Shown: piece by piece, positions 1 through 7,455 of the stretch
How the letters are laid out: each line of letters opens with the position of its first letter
Position numbering within the stretch: position 1 is the first letter of the stretch
Assembly (NCBI GenBank): GCA_016215445.1
Contig: JACRJL010000001.1
Coordinates: 186,001-250,000, forward strand
Direction: 5' to 3'
DNA from: Candidatus Roizmanbacteria bacterium
Lineage (GTDB): Bacteria > Patescibacteriota > Microgenomatia > UBA1406 > GWC2-37-13
DNA: 64,000 bases
Program-made: the position numbers and the translations under genes
Notes under the pieces: model-generated
Database searches by the model: none
What the model saw: only the letters and a program-made list of their open reading frames with translations
Told to the model about the DNA's origin: nothing

Positions 1-384
1 GTCGATAGAAATCAATCAAACTATAAAATTATTTCTTTAGACAAGGCTCTATTTGATCAAGATCAGTTTAATAAAGACTTCCAGGGAAGTTTTTATAAAA
101 AGTCCTATAGAAAAATAGGTTCTAATGTTCAAATTATATATACAAAAAGCTATTCTACCGCCTATTTTATTAGCCAAATTATTAACGGGGAGGGAATTAG
201 GGTGGTTGATTTAAGTCAAAGCAATGAGAATGCTCATGGATGTCAAATAATTACAAAAAAAATTGACCTTGTCGGACAGGCGCTAAAGGATTTCTTCGGA
301 TGTTCGATCAAAGTGGGCGAGACACCTGTCTCTGATATAATATTAAAATTAGGAAGTTTGGAAAAAGACTGGGCAGTAAAGTAA
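1..384 (+). CDS. C-terminal part of an unidentified protein (5' end outside window)
   Basis: The frame is open from base 1 to a TAA at 382-384, giving the last 127 residues of a protein that starts left of the window. The part seen is a soluble alpha/beta-looking sequence with a stretch reading IINGEGIRVVDLSQSN followed by a short cysteine-containing segment (HGCQIITKK, FFGCSIKVG). The layout is loosely like the C-terminal LytR_C domain of envelope-associated proteins, but the typical VLNGTG core is not clear, so I do not assign it. The next small gene begins one base after its stop, suggesting co-transcription. Confidence 0.6.
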   Translation, partial: VDRNQSNYKIISLDKALFDQDQFNKDFQGSFYKKSYRKIGSNVQIIYTKSYSTAYFISQIINGEGIRVVDLSQSNENAHGCQIITKKIDLVGQALKDFFGCSIKVGETPVSDIILKLGSLEKDWAVK

Positions 385-385
385 T

Positions 386-574
386 ATGTTTTATTCCTTA
401 GTTTTAATTTTCATATTGGCTTTGATTCTGGCAGTCAGGTCGATGAAGGATTTTGGGATTCCTAAAGAAATAAGAGAGCTTTTAATATCGAGAAAAATAA
501 AAGGAACAATCGTATTTCTTAAAGGGAAGATTAAACACTATTCGTCGCCTTCGTCTTTTTCCTCAGGTTCGTAA
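386..574 (+). CDS. Small single-pass membrane protein
   Basis: A 62-residue protein starting with ATG one base after the stop of the preceding gene. Residues about 3-17 form a hydrophobic helix (FYSLVLIFILALILAV), followed by a basic segment rich in Lys and Arg and a short Ser-rich tail. It looks like a small inner-membrane protein with a cytoplasmic basic tail. Its last 37 bases overlap the end of the convergent TPR gene. No known family is recognised. The tight spacing to the upstream gene is the main support for it being real. Confidence 0.45.
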   Translation: MFYSLVLIFILALILAVRSMKDFGIPKEIRELLISRKIKGTIVFLKGKIKHYSSPSSFSSGS

Positions 575-1323
575 GGAAGATACTCTTTATCATCGGAAGA
601 CAGGGTTTCTGCCAATCTTTCCAAGTCATTATCCGATATCTCTTCAGTGTCGTCATCCTTGCCTTCTTCGTCACTTAAATTGATGTTGGCTAGGTTACCC
701 TGGGTATTGATTGGAAAAGAAGCATAACGGGCAACTCTTTTACCCCTTTTTTCTTCCTTGAGGAAGACTGAGACGGTTTTCAAACTGGCTTCTTTTATAA
801 AACAGGTAAACTGACTGCCGGCTTTAATAAAGATGTTTAAACGTTTTGAAATGTCATCAGGCAGGCAACCTATGTATTCTTTGTTTTTTGTTCTGATTTC
901 GACGCGTCTTTTTTTGGGAAGTAACAAGACTTCCTGACCAATGGATAGTCCGGCCAGGACGATTTTTTGTCCGTTATTTACCAACGTAACTGTTTTGGTT
1001 TTTCCAGGAATTTCAATAAAGGCATAAGGGTTGAGGTTGGTAGGGGAAAGGCGAGAAATTTTTTTAGATTCGAGAATCTTGATTCTTTCAAGATTTTCGG
1101 AAATCAAATAATTGCCTGGTTGGAGTTTTTGAGCTTTACGGTAGCTTTCTTTGGCTTTTTTAATTTTTCCTCTTTGAAGATAGGCAAATCCCAATCTAAG
1201 ATGGGCGTCGACATTTTTTTTATCGTGAGTGAGAATTTTTTCGTTTGATTTTATAGCCAGATCCCAGTCTGAAGTGATCGCAGAATTTATAGCTATCTGT
1301 TCAAGGTTTTGAATATTTTCCAT
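538..1323 (-). CDS. TPR-repeat protein with acidic tail
   Basis: A 261-residue soluble protein. Residues about 6-75 carry two tetratricopeptide-like helical repeats (WDLAIKSNEKIL, AHLRLGFAYLQRGKIKKA, YRKAQKLQPGN), a scaffold for protein-protein contacts. A central beta-rich region (about 90-205) contains PKKRRVEIRTKNKEYIGCLP. The C-terminal 45 residues are strongly acidic (many Asp and Glu). No catalytic motif is visible. It is transcribed away from yebC, whose start lies 60 bases upstream, and its 3' end overlaps the small membrane gene by 37 bases. The family is plausible as a general TPR protein; the specific role is unknown. Confidence 0.7.
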   Translation of the reverse strand: MENIQNLEQIAINSAITSDWDLAIKSNEKILTHDKKNVDAHLRLGFAYLQRGKIKKAKESYRKAQKLQPGNYLISENLERIKILESKKISRLSPTNLNPYAFIEIPGKTKTVTLVNNGQKIVLAGLSIGQEVLLLPKKRRVEIRTKNKEYIGCLPDDISKRLNIFIKAGSQFTCFIKEASLKTVSVFLKEEKRGKRVARYASFPINTQGNLANINLSDEEGKDDDTEEISDNDLERLAETLSSDDKEYLPYEPEEKDEGDE

Positions 1324-1382
1324 AAAGGATTAAGGTTTAGTATATTTCAAATTATTTATTTGTCAAGTATAATTAACTCAAT

Positions 1383-2099
1383 ATGTCGGGTCACTCCAAA
1401 TGGGCTAATATCAAAAGGCAGAAAATGGCCAATGATAAAATCAAGGGTAATGTTTTTTCCAAACTCTCTCGGTTAATTACAATGGCTGTAGTTGAAGGCG
1501 GAGGAATAGTCGACCCAGAAAACAACGTTAAATTAAGACTTGCTATTGAAAAGGCTCATGTTTCGAATATGCCTAAAGATAATATTAAAAGAGCAATTGA
1601 TAAAGGAGTTGGACCTGACCAAAATCACATAAAGGAGATTATCTACGAAGCTTTTGTTCCTTATGGCGTTTCCATGATTATCCATGGTGCCACAGACAAT
1701 CCAAATCGGACTATGAGCGAAATCAGAAATATCATAGAGAAACACCAAGGCAAACTTGGGAGCAAAGGATCAGTCGCCTATCTTTTCACAAAATGCGGCT
1801 TAATAACTTTTGAGAAGTCTCAAATCGACCAGGATAAGTTGTTGACAATCGGAGACCAATTGGGGGCTTTCGATATTGCCGATGATCATGAAAAGTTTTA
1901 CGTTTATTTTCCTTATGAACAGTTAGGTCATATAAAAAATATCTTGAAAGATTTGAAATATGATTCAGCCGAGATTGATTTTAAGCCTCAAACCACAATA
2001 CCACTCGACGATGACGAAAAAATAAAAAAAATATCTGAATTAGTTAATTTATTGGAGGATCTGGACGATGTACAAAAAGTATTTACAAATATTGCTTAA
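1383..2099 (+). CDS. yebC: YebC/PmpR family regulator
   Basis: A full-length (238 residues; family about 240-250) YebC/PmpR protein. The hallmark N-terminus MSGHSKWANIKRQK is present, followed by the helical domain with LAIEKAHVSNMPKDNIKRAI and the central YGVSMIIHGATDNPNRT region. Members bind DNA as transcriptional regulators and are also reported as translation factors that help ribosomes at proline stretches. A TATAAT lies 9 bases before the ATG (1368-1373), so the transcript leader is probably only a few bases. The 3' end overlaps the next gene, whose ribosome binding site lies inside yebC. Confidence 0.95.
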   Translation: MSGHSKWANIKRQKMANDKIKGNVFSKLSRLITMAVVEGGGIVDPENNVKLRLAIEKAHVSNMPKDNIKRAIDKGVGPDQNHIKEIIYEAFVPYGVSMIIHGATDNPNRTMSEIRNIIEKHQGKLGSKGSVAYLFTKCGLITFEKSQIDQDKLLTIGDQLGAFDIADDHEKFYVYFPYEQLGHIKNILKDLKYDSAEIDFKPQTTIPLDDDEKIKKISELVNLLEDLDDVQKVFTNIA

Positions 2100-2889
2100 A
2101 TTTTTTGAAAAAAGAGCGATTAGAGTCGAAAAAAGATTAAGGCTAGTGACATCAGTAGTAGTTTTGAGTTTTTTAATGCTTTTTTCCACATTTTTTTATT
2201 TTGATAAAGCCTTAATCTTTATTCCGGTTCTTTTTTTGGTCAGTTATATTTTGACATATTTTTCCCTACTTGAAGGAATCGAAAAAATGGGTTGGTTTGG
2301 GCTTTTTTTCATGCCCGTTACCCTGACAGTCTTTTTCTACATGTTTTATTTTTTGTTTCCAGGCCGATGGTTGACAAGGATTTCTTTTATGTTCGTTTAC
2401 GCCATTTCTTTATATGCTGTACTGCTTTGTGCCAATATTTTTAACGTCGGAGTCGAGAAGAACCTTCAGCTTTACCGGGCAGGCTTTTCCATCAATTTTT
2501 TTTATCAGGCTTTCGTTGCTTTTCTCATTTTTAACATCCTTTTTTCTTTAAAGGCTTTTTTCTTAATCAACATGGTTGTCGTTGGGGGAGCAGGTTTTTT
2601 ATTGGGTCTTCATCTCTTTTGGACGATCAGGCTGAAAAAACACCTGGAAAGTCAAGTTCTGCACTATGCTTTATTTGTTTCAATATTATTGGCAGAGGTG
2701 ACAGGATTGATTAGCTTCATTCCTTTAAGGTCAACCATTGCCTCGCTTTTCGTTACTGCCACCTATTACAGCCTTGGTGGGGTCGTTTACAATCATATCG
2801 ACGAAAAACTCTTCAAAGAGACAGTTCGTGAGTATGCGTTTGTTTGGATATTTGTCCTGGCTATAACTCTTTTATCCATTACATGGTAA
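2068..2889 (+). CDS. Multi-pass membrane protein of unknown function
   Basis: A 273-residue protein with about seven to eight hydrophobic helices spread from residue 25 to the C-terminus and a basic N-terminal segment (KRAIRVEKRLRL). The start at 2068 lies 32 bases inside yebC and is supported by a good Shine-Dalgarno sequence, GGAGG at 2054-2058, nine bases upstream. It is therefore probably translated from the yebC mRNA. I recognise no catalytic motif; the topology resembles uncharacterised membrane proteins common in Microgenomates genomes. Confidence 0.7.
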   Translation: MYKKYLQILLKFFEKRAIRVEKRLRLVTSVVVLSFLMLFSTFFYFDKALIFIPVLFLVSYILTYFSLLEGIEKMGWFGLFFMPVTLTVFFYMFYFLFPGRWLTRISFMFVYAISLYAVLLCANIFNVGVEKNLQLYRAGFSINFFYQAFVAFLIFNILFSLKAFFLINMVVVGGAGFLLGLHLFWTIRLKKHLESQVLHYALFVSILLAEVTGLISFIPLRSTIASLFVTATYYSLGGVVYNHIDEKLFKETVREYAFVWIFVLAITLLSITW

Positions 2890-2948
2890 AAATACTTCCT
2901 TAAAATATGACATCCTAAGATAGGGAAGAGGGAAGTGGTAAATCTTAC

Positions 2949-3011
2949 ACGGACGTGCATTGAATATCCTATAGTATAAATATTTACGGACGTGATAAAA
3001 ACTATAGGATA
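2949..3011. repeat. Inverted repeat with internal direct repeat
   Basis: TATCCTATAGT at 2965-2975 is matched perfectly by its reverse complement at 3001-3011 (11 bp arms, 25-base loop). A 9-base direct repeat, ACGGACGTG, occurs at 2949-2957, just outside the left arm, and again at 2986-2994, inside the loop. The arrangement lies about 60 bases after the stop of the membrane gene. Confidence 0.6.
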
Positions 3012-3018
3012 AATAATC

Positions 3019-3046
3019 AAATATTAAATTGTAAATATTAAATGTT
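3019..3046. repeat. 14-bp tandem duplication
   Basis: AAATATTAAATTGT (3019-3032) is followed directly by AAATATTAAATGTT (3033-3046). This is one of several short tandem repeats with 7-, 9- or 14-base periods in the window. Confidence 0.6.
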
Positions 3047-3060
3047 AAAACAAAACCTCC

Positions 3061-3352
3061 CTTTGAGGCTAAAATTCGATGTTTAGAGCACCGTTATACT
3101 CCAGAGAGTATGTAGATACATTGTGGATAGTTGCGGAAATTCGAGGCTAAAATATTAATTTAGATTGATATTACGCTCTAAAAAAGAGTGGGTATCATAG
3201 GTTAAAATATAGAAATCAGCCTCAAAAATAGATGTTTGGAAAGATATGACAATCTAAATTGACTTAGCGCCTCATTCTTCCTAAAGCGCTATTGCCATTT
3301 TCCTTGTTTTTAGCCTCAAAAGATACAGTTTAGAGCATATATTTGCTCTAAA
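3061..3352. repeat. Family of short inverted repeats (GAGGCT/AGCCTC and TTTAGAGC motifs)
   Basis: GAGGCTAAAAT occurs at 3065-3075 and 3143-3153. Its inverse AGCCTCAAAA occurs at 3218 and 3312. CTTTGAGGCTAAAA at 3061-3074 pairs with TTTTAGCCTCAAA at 3308-3320. TTTAGAGCA occurs at 3082 and 3329; the inverse GCTCTAAA occurs at 3175 and 3345. The pair 3329-3337 and 3344-3352 forms a perfect 9-bp hairpin with a 6-base loop. The copies alternate in orientation and nest, so the whole stretch could fold as one structure. Confidence 0.6.
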
Positions 3353-3622
3353 AATAAAGATACTCAATCTGTTGGGAGAGAAGGGTTTGTTCAAATCAGA
3401 AACACCTTAATTATTCACATTAAGAGTAAGCTAGTTGACCGGTTAATGGTCAATGAATTATAGAGGACTGTTGTCTTTATTCTCCAATGATTATTTATGG
3501 AAAAAACCGAAAAATCCAAACTGGCAAATTAATGACACGAATGCTTAGAGGAATAAGTATACATAACGTCGTAAATTATATCTTTTACGATGTTACCCAC
3601 GTTTGGCAGAAGAGGAGAGTGT

Positions 3623-3638
3623 GATTGTTATAACAATC
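3623..3638. promoter_or_regulatory. 16-bp perfect palindrome, possible operator
   Basis: GATTGTTATAACAATC is a perfect 16-bp palindrome about 230 bases upstream of the ABC transporter start. Its size suits a dimeric repressor site (TetR- or GntR-like), but no regulator gene is adjacent, so the role is only a suggestion. Confidence 0.35.
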
Positions 3639-3742
3639 CAAATATTAAAATTAATCTTAAAATAAAAACCTTTAAAATTAATTAATTCTTAATTAATTCT
3701 CTATTATCCTCCTTATACTTCCTGGATGTTTTTGTAACTTTT

Positions 3743-3768
3743 ATAGGGGTCTCCCCGACTCTATTTTT
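3743..3768 (+). terminator. Possible Rho-independent terminator
   Basis: ATAGGGGTC (3743-3751) and GACTCTAT (3757-3764) form an 8-bp stem with one G-U pair and one bulged G around the loop TCCCC, followed by TTTT. On the + strand this would end a transcript coming from the non-coding region before the ABC transporter gene. Confidence 0.4.
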
Positions 3769-3868
3769 GGTGGTTTAGATTATTTTGACAATATAAACCA
3801 TGTCACTTCCCTATTTTTTTGAACGGTGGGTGAGCGGATTATTCTTACAATATGCTAAAATTGAGTTT

Positions 3869-4792
3869 ATGGACATTTTGAAGGTAAACAATCTTACCAA
3901 GAAATTCGGCAAATTCACCGCAGTCAATAACATTTCCTTTTCTTTGAAGGAAGGTGAAATATTGGGCTTGCTTGGTCCAAACGGAGCCGGAAAGACTACA
4001 ACTATTCAGATGCTTTTGGGTGTTTTGACACCAACACAGGGCGAAGTCAAATATTTTGGAAAAAATCTTGTTGATAACAGGGAAGAAATTCTGGAGAAGG
4101 TTAACTTTTCTTCGACCTACACGCAGCTGCCTTGGCTTTTGACTGTTGAAGAAAATCTAAAGTACTCATCTTATCTCTATGACATAAAAAACAGGGATCA
4201 ACGCGTGAAGAAATTAATCGAGGTTTTCCGGTTGAAAAAATTGGTCAAAGAACAGATGAAGGATTTATCGTCGGGTGAAGTAACTAGGGTTAATTTGACT
4301 AAAGCTTTTATAAACTATCCAAAAGTGTTATTACTTGATGAACCGACGGCCTCGCTTGACCCTGAGACTTCCGATTACATAAGGAAATTTTTGATCAGGG
4401 AAAGAAATCAATTCAATGTTTCCATAATCTGGACTTCCCACAACATGGCGGAAGTCGAAGAGGTCTGTGATCGGGTGGTATTTATAAACCATGGAAAGAT
4501 AATCGCCGACGACACGCCGGAAAAATTGGCGAAAACCATTGAGATCTGTCATGTCGTTCTCAATGTTCCTGATGGACTGAAAAGAACCATCGAAGTCTGT
4601 GAAAACAAAAAGGTCGATTATAAACTGAAAGGAAGAGGGATTGTTATTGATCTTAAGGAAAAAGACATTCCGGTTTTTTTACACGAACTGATGGATCGTG
4701 GAGTCGTTTATGACCAGATAAGCATAGATAAACCCACTCTTGAAGACTATTTCTTACAAGTTGCCCCAAAGAAATCAAAAGATGAAGTTTAA
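3869..4792 (+). CDS. ABC transporter ATP-binding protein
   Basis: A 307-residue ABC ATPase of the ABC-2 exporter class. Walker A is GPNGAGKT at about residues 36-43, the signature is LSSGE, Walker B is LLLDEPTASLD, and the switch His follows in WTSHN. A C-terminal extension of about 80 residues after the ATPase core is usual for drug- or polysaccharide-exporter ATPases. The frame is open upstream to 3800, but the ATG at 3869 (MDILKVNNLTKKF) matches the family start and is preferred. The gene overlaps the permease by 11 bases, so the two proteins form one transporter. The substrate cannot be told. Confidence 0.92.
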   Translation: MDILKVNNLTKKFGKFTAVNNISFSLKEGEILGLLGPNGAGKTTTIQMLLGVLTPTQGEVKYFGKNLVDNREEILEKVNFSSTYTQLPWLLTVEENLKYSSYLYDIKNRDQRVKKLIEVFRLKKLVKEQMKDLSSGEVTRVNLTKAFINYPKVLLLDEPTASLDPETSDYIRKFLIRERNQFNVSIIWTSHNMAEVEEVCDRVVFINHGKIIADDTPEKLAKTIEICHVVLNVPDGLKRTIEVCENKKVDYKLKGRGIVIDLKEKDIPVFLHELMDRGVVYDQISIDKPTLEDYFLQVAPKKSKDEV

Positions 4793-5567
4793 CAGGATCT
4801 ATGCACTTGTGCTTCGGTTTTACTATCTGTTTAGACACAGTTGGGACAGAATTGGTGATGCTTTTTATTGGCCGACAATTGATCTTATGATCTGGGGTTT
4901 GACAAGTACTTATTTCAGGTCATTCGCCCCGGACGCATCACAGATCATTCTCATTGTTTTATCGGGTCATATGTTCTGGTTGATAGTTTGGCGGGCACAG
5001 TATGAGATTACAGTTAATCTTTTGGAGGAGTTATGGAATAGGAATATGATCAATATTTTTGTCTCGCCTATAAAGTTTTCCGAATGGGTGACATCATTTA
5101 TAATTGTCGGTCTTTCCAAGGCGGCGATGAGTTTTCCTTTTGCTATGCTGGTTGTTTACCTGGCTTATAAAATAGAGATACTTTTTTTCAGTTGGTACTT
5201 TATTCCGATTATCCTCTTGATGTTTATGACAGGTTGGTGGGTGGGATTTTTTGTTTCGGGATTAATATTAAGATTTGGTACTAAGGTACAGACTTTGGCC
5301 TGGACTTTTGCTTGGTTGATTGGGCCTTTTGCCGCCATATATTATCCTGTTTCGACCCTTCCCGGGTGGGCGCAGACAGTTGCCCTGTTTGTACCGGCTT
5401 CTTATGTCTTTGAAGGCGCCAGAGAAATCATATATAAGGGTTACACCGATCCGACCAAGTTTTACATAAGTTTCGCGGTTAATTTAGTCTACCTGGTGCT
5501 GTCGATTGCTTTTCTTTATTCAAGCTACAAGAAGGTATTGGAAAAAGGATTGGTTAAGGTGTATTAA
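4782..5567 (+). CDS. ABC-2 type transporter permease
   Basis: A 261-residue membrane protein with about six helices, fitting the ABC-2 permease fold: an amphipathic N-terminus (MKFNRIYALVLRFYYLFR), a central helix-rich region (GWWVGFFVSGLILRFG) and a C-terminal pair of helices. The frame is open further upstream, but the ATG at 4782, overlapping the ATPase gene by 11 bases, gives the normal family start. It is the membrane half of the exporter encoded with the preceding gene. The substrate is unknown. Confidence 0.88.
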   Translation: MKFNRIYALVLRFYYLFRHSWDRIGDAFYWPTIDLMIWGLTSTYFRSFAPDASQIILIVLSGHMFWLIVWRAQYEITVNLLEELWNRNMINIFVSPIKFSEWVTSFIIVGLSKAAMSFPFAMLVVYLAYKIEILFFSWYFIPIILLMFMTGWWVGFFVSGLILRFGTKVQTLAWTFAWLIGPFAAIYYPVSTLPGWAQTVALFVPASYVFEGAREIIYKGYTDPTKFYISFAVNLVYLVLSIAFLYSSYKKVLEKGLVKVY

Positions 5568-5616
5568 TCTTTGACTTGACATAGGAATTTAAATCTAATA
5601 AGATTTTCGCAATCTC

Positions 5617-5751
5617 ATGGAGGAAAACTTATATAGGAATTTAGTAAGAAATCATAATACTTTCGTTGTAAGAGGAAGTTTTCTAAACAGTCAATCTTGG
5701 AGAGAGGATTTCAATTTAATTCCTGCTTTAGATTTCGTAAATTTAAAGTAA
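5617..5751 (+). CDS. Short ORF, possibly a gene remnant
   Basis: A 44-codon open frame starting with ATG at 5617 in the 187-base gap between the permease and the convergent aminotransferase. The product contains TFVVRGSFLNSQSWREDF, which loosely resembles the strand-loop region of class 3 lipase-like or DUF2974 proteins (VVAFRGT...DWLTD). It is too short to be such an enzyme and there is no clear ribosome binding site, so it is either a small unknown protein or a leftover piece. Confidence 0.22.
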   Translation: MEENLYRNLVRNHNTFVVRGSFLNSQSWREDFNLIPALDFVNLK

Positions 5752-5754
5752 TTA

Positions 5755-7386
5755 TTAATTATTTTTATTGATCCATCTTGCAAGAGCTTTAGGTGATTTT
5801 TTTAAAATATCAAATGTTGAAATTACTCCTAGCGAAAAACGCATATGGTTTGGATCACCAAATATGGTACCTGGAGCACCAATAATTTCTTCGTCTTTAA
5901 AGATATCAAAACATTTTCTTAGAAATTCGTTTTTAGCAGGATTGTGATTAACTTCGGGCCATAGGTATAATGGAACATCTTGAATACTGGCATTATCAGG
6001 TAATTCTTCTGGAATTTCGCCGTTTTCATCTAGGATAACAATGCTGTCAAGATTTTTAAAATATTCTCTTTTTGGATCCAAATCACTTAAAACTTCTAAA
6101 AGAGCTCTTTGTCTTTGTCTTAATAGTTCATTATATTGAAATAGAACTGTTTGATCGATTTCTTGATTCAATGCTTGATATATAAGATCAGAATCAATAT
6201 TATAACTAGGAAAACATCTTGTAGCATCTTTTTGAAAAAATTCTTGTAAACCTTTTTCTTTTCCATCTTCGGCATCAAGGAATTTTATTCCTTCATAAAT
6301 TATGGCGGCTCCGAATCTAGCTCTGGGACGACCAAGTCTTTTTGAGTCAGACCAAGCAAATATAGCCTGTTTTTCGGCGCCACTCTCTGTGATTGCCTTT
6401 GTGATTTCTTTGGCTTTACTTTCGGGAATTAATTTCATATAAGCCATATCAAAAACGAAAACTATATTAGGGTTGGCTTTTTTAGCTTCGAGTAATAATT
6501 CTTTAAATTTTATCGGATCGACTGACCTGGCGGTTGGATTATCAGCTGGAGTTAGATATAAAACATCAGGCATGGGATTGCCTGAATCCAAATAATTTCT
6601 TAGTCTTTCCGCTGTCAATTCTTGATTAGGAAGATCATCAACTTTGACAGTGTTCACATTCATTAAATGTTGATCGGCAGAATTTATAGCCATTTTAAAA
6701 CAAACTGATGGAGCCAAGAGATTTGCGTGCCTTTTTTCATTGTGCCAGTATAAACTATTTAGAGTTCTCCAAGTTCTATTTAAGGCACCCATTCCACCAT
6801 CAGCAAACCAAACATTATTTGGTTCTTCTGTAGTTTTTGCCACTTTTGTTTCGGCAAAACCTAGAGATTCGGCTTGACTGGCAAATATTTTTCGAGATTC
6901 AACTGAACCTTGGCTAGTCGTATCATAGGAATCAAGAGCTTCTCCTTCATTCCAAGCCTTTTTCTTTAATGTGTCAACTCTCTTGCTTACTCTTTTATAA
7001 GTTTCACCATTTGGATCAAGCGCTAAATCTTTTGCTAAATTTGAAAATCTACTTTCAAATGGATCATTATTACCAATATTAAAGCCAATTTCAGCTCCGG
7101 TTGACATAGCTTCTTTAAGAAGTTCAACATCATTTGTGAGTAACTGACGACCCATTGTTAAACCAGAAACATCACCAATAGTAGCTCTTAAGGGTTCATA
7201 ATCACGGCATCGATCGACAAACTCCATAAAAAGTTCTCTATGAATTTTTACGGCTGCTTGTTCAATAAAACGAAGTGGATTTGCAGCTTCGGACAAATCT
7301 AAAAATGTTTTGTCTAATATTCCAGAAATAATTGATTTTGCCCTTATTTTTTCAACCTGTCTTACGGCAGGCTCAATTGATGGCAT
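5755..7386 (-). CDS. PLP-dependent aminotransferase class I/II family
   Basis: A 543-residue fold-type I PLP enzyme. The cofactor motifs are visible: YLTPADNPTA (Asn region), FVFDMAY with Asp313, and SDSKRLGRPRARFG with Lys349 as the likely Schiff-base lysine. The Asp-Lys spacing of 36 residues equals that of aspartate aminotransferase. Near the C-terminus Arg516 (HMRFSLG) fits the carboxylate-binding arginine. The protein is about 130 residues longer than a typical class I enzyme, mostly at the N-terminus. The substrate cannot be deduced. It reads divergently from the MurF-like gene and stands alone on its strand. Confidence 0.8.
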   Translation of the reverse strand: MPSIEPAVRQVEKIRAKSIISGILDKTFLDLSEAANPLRFIEQAAVKIHRELFMEFVDRCRDYEPLRATIGDVSGLTMGRQLLTNDVELLKEAMSTGAEIGFNIGNNDPFESRFSNLAKDLALDPNGETYKRVSKRVDTLKKKAWNEGEALDSYDTTSQGSVESRKIFASQAESLGFAETKVAKTTEEPNNVWFADGGMGALNRTWRTLNSLYWHNEKRHANLLAPSVCFKMAINSADQHLMNVNTVKVDDLPNQELTAERLRNYLDSGNPMPDVLYLTPADNPTARSVDPIKFKELLLEAKKANPNIVFVFDMAYMKLIPESKAKEITKAITESGAEKQAIFAWSDSKRLGRPRARFGAAIIYEGIKFLDAEDGKEKGLQEFFQKDATRCFPSYNIDSDLIYQALNQEIDQTVLFQYNELLRQRQRALLEVLSDLDPKREYFKNLDSIVILDENGEIPEELPDNASIQDVPLYLWPEVNHNPAKNEFLRKCFDIFKDEEIIGAPGTIFGDPNHMRFSLGVISTFDILKKSPKALARWINKNN

Positions 7387-7396
7387 ATAATTTGTA

Positions 7397-7448
7397 ATTA
7401 TATCACCACAAGGCTCTTTTTAAAAGACGTTAAAGAAATTGATATAAT
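7397..7448. promoter_or_regulatory. Divergent extended -10 promoters
   Basis: TATAAT on the minus strand (7402-7397), preceded by TGA, lies 10 bases before the aminotransferase start at 7386. TATAAT on the plus strand (7443-7448), also preceded by TGA, lies 7 bases before the MurF-like start at 7456. Both read TGATATAAT, the extended -10 form, and neither has a clear -35 box. The transcripts would have almost no leader. Confidence 0.55.
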
Positions 7449-7455
7449 ATAAGAG

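Larger units (their letters stand above)
2890..3868. other. Long non-coding region rich in inverted repeats
   Basis: Almost 1 kb without a convincing gene, by far the longest such stretch in an otherwise packed window. It contains an 11-bp inverted repeat (2965-2975 with 3001-3011), a 14-bp tandem duplication (3019-3046), a family of GAGGCT/AGCCTC and TTTAGAGC/GCTCTAAA motifs (3061-3352), local hairpins (3264-3291; 3406-3424; 3435-3453; 3565-3594), a 16-bp perfect palindrome (3623-3638), and a terminator-like hairpin (3743-3768). It does not show the conserved cores of RNase P RNA or tmRNA. It could encode a structured RNA, be a decayed mobile element, or be a regulatory region for the ABC exporter downstream. 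Confidence 0.55.

Noticed and set aside
2793-3020. Minus-strand 75-codon frame over the start of the non-coding region
   Set aside because: It is mostly antisense to the end of the membrane gene, has no recognisable domain, and no promoter or ribosome binding site.
3061-3360. Possible CRISPR array
   Set aside because: Repeats are short, of both orientations and unevenly spaced, and no cas gene is nearby.
2890-3868. RNase P RNA, tmRNA or rRNA
   Set aside because: None of the conserved cores (for example GAGGAAAGTCC of RNase P or the tRNA-like ends of tmRNA) was found.
3800-3868. Upstream in-frame extension of the ABC ATPase
   Set aside because: The extra 23 residues are not part of the family fold, and MDILKVNNLTKKF is the normal beginning.
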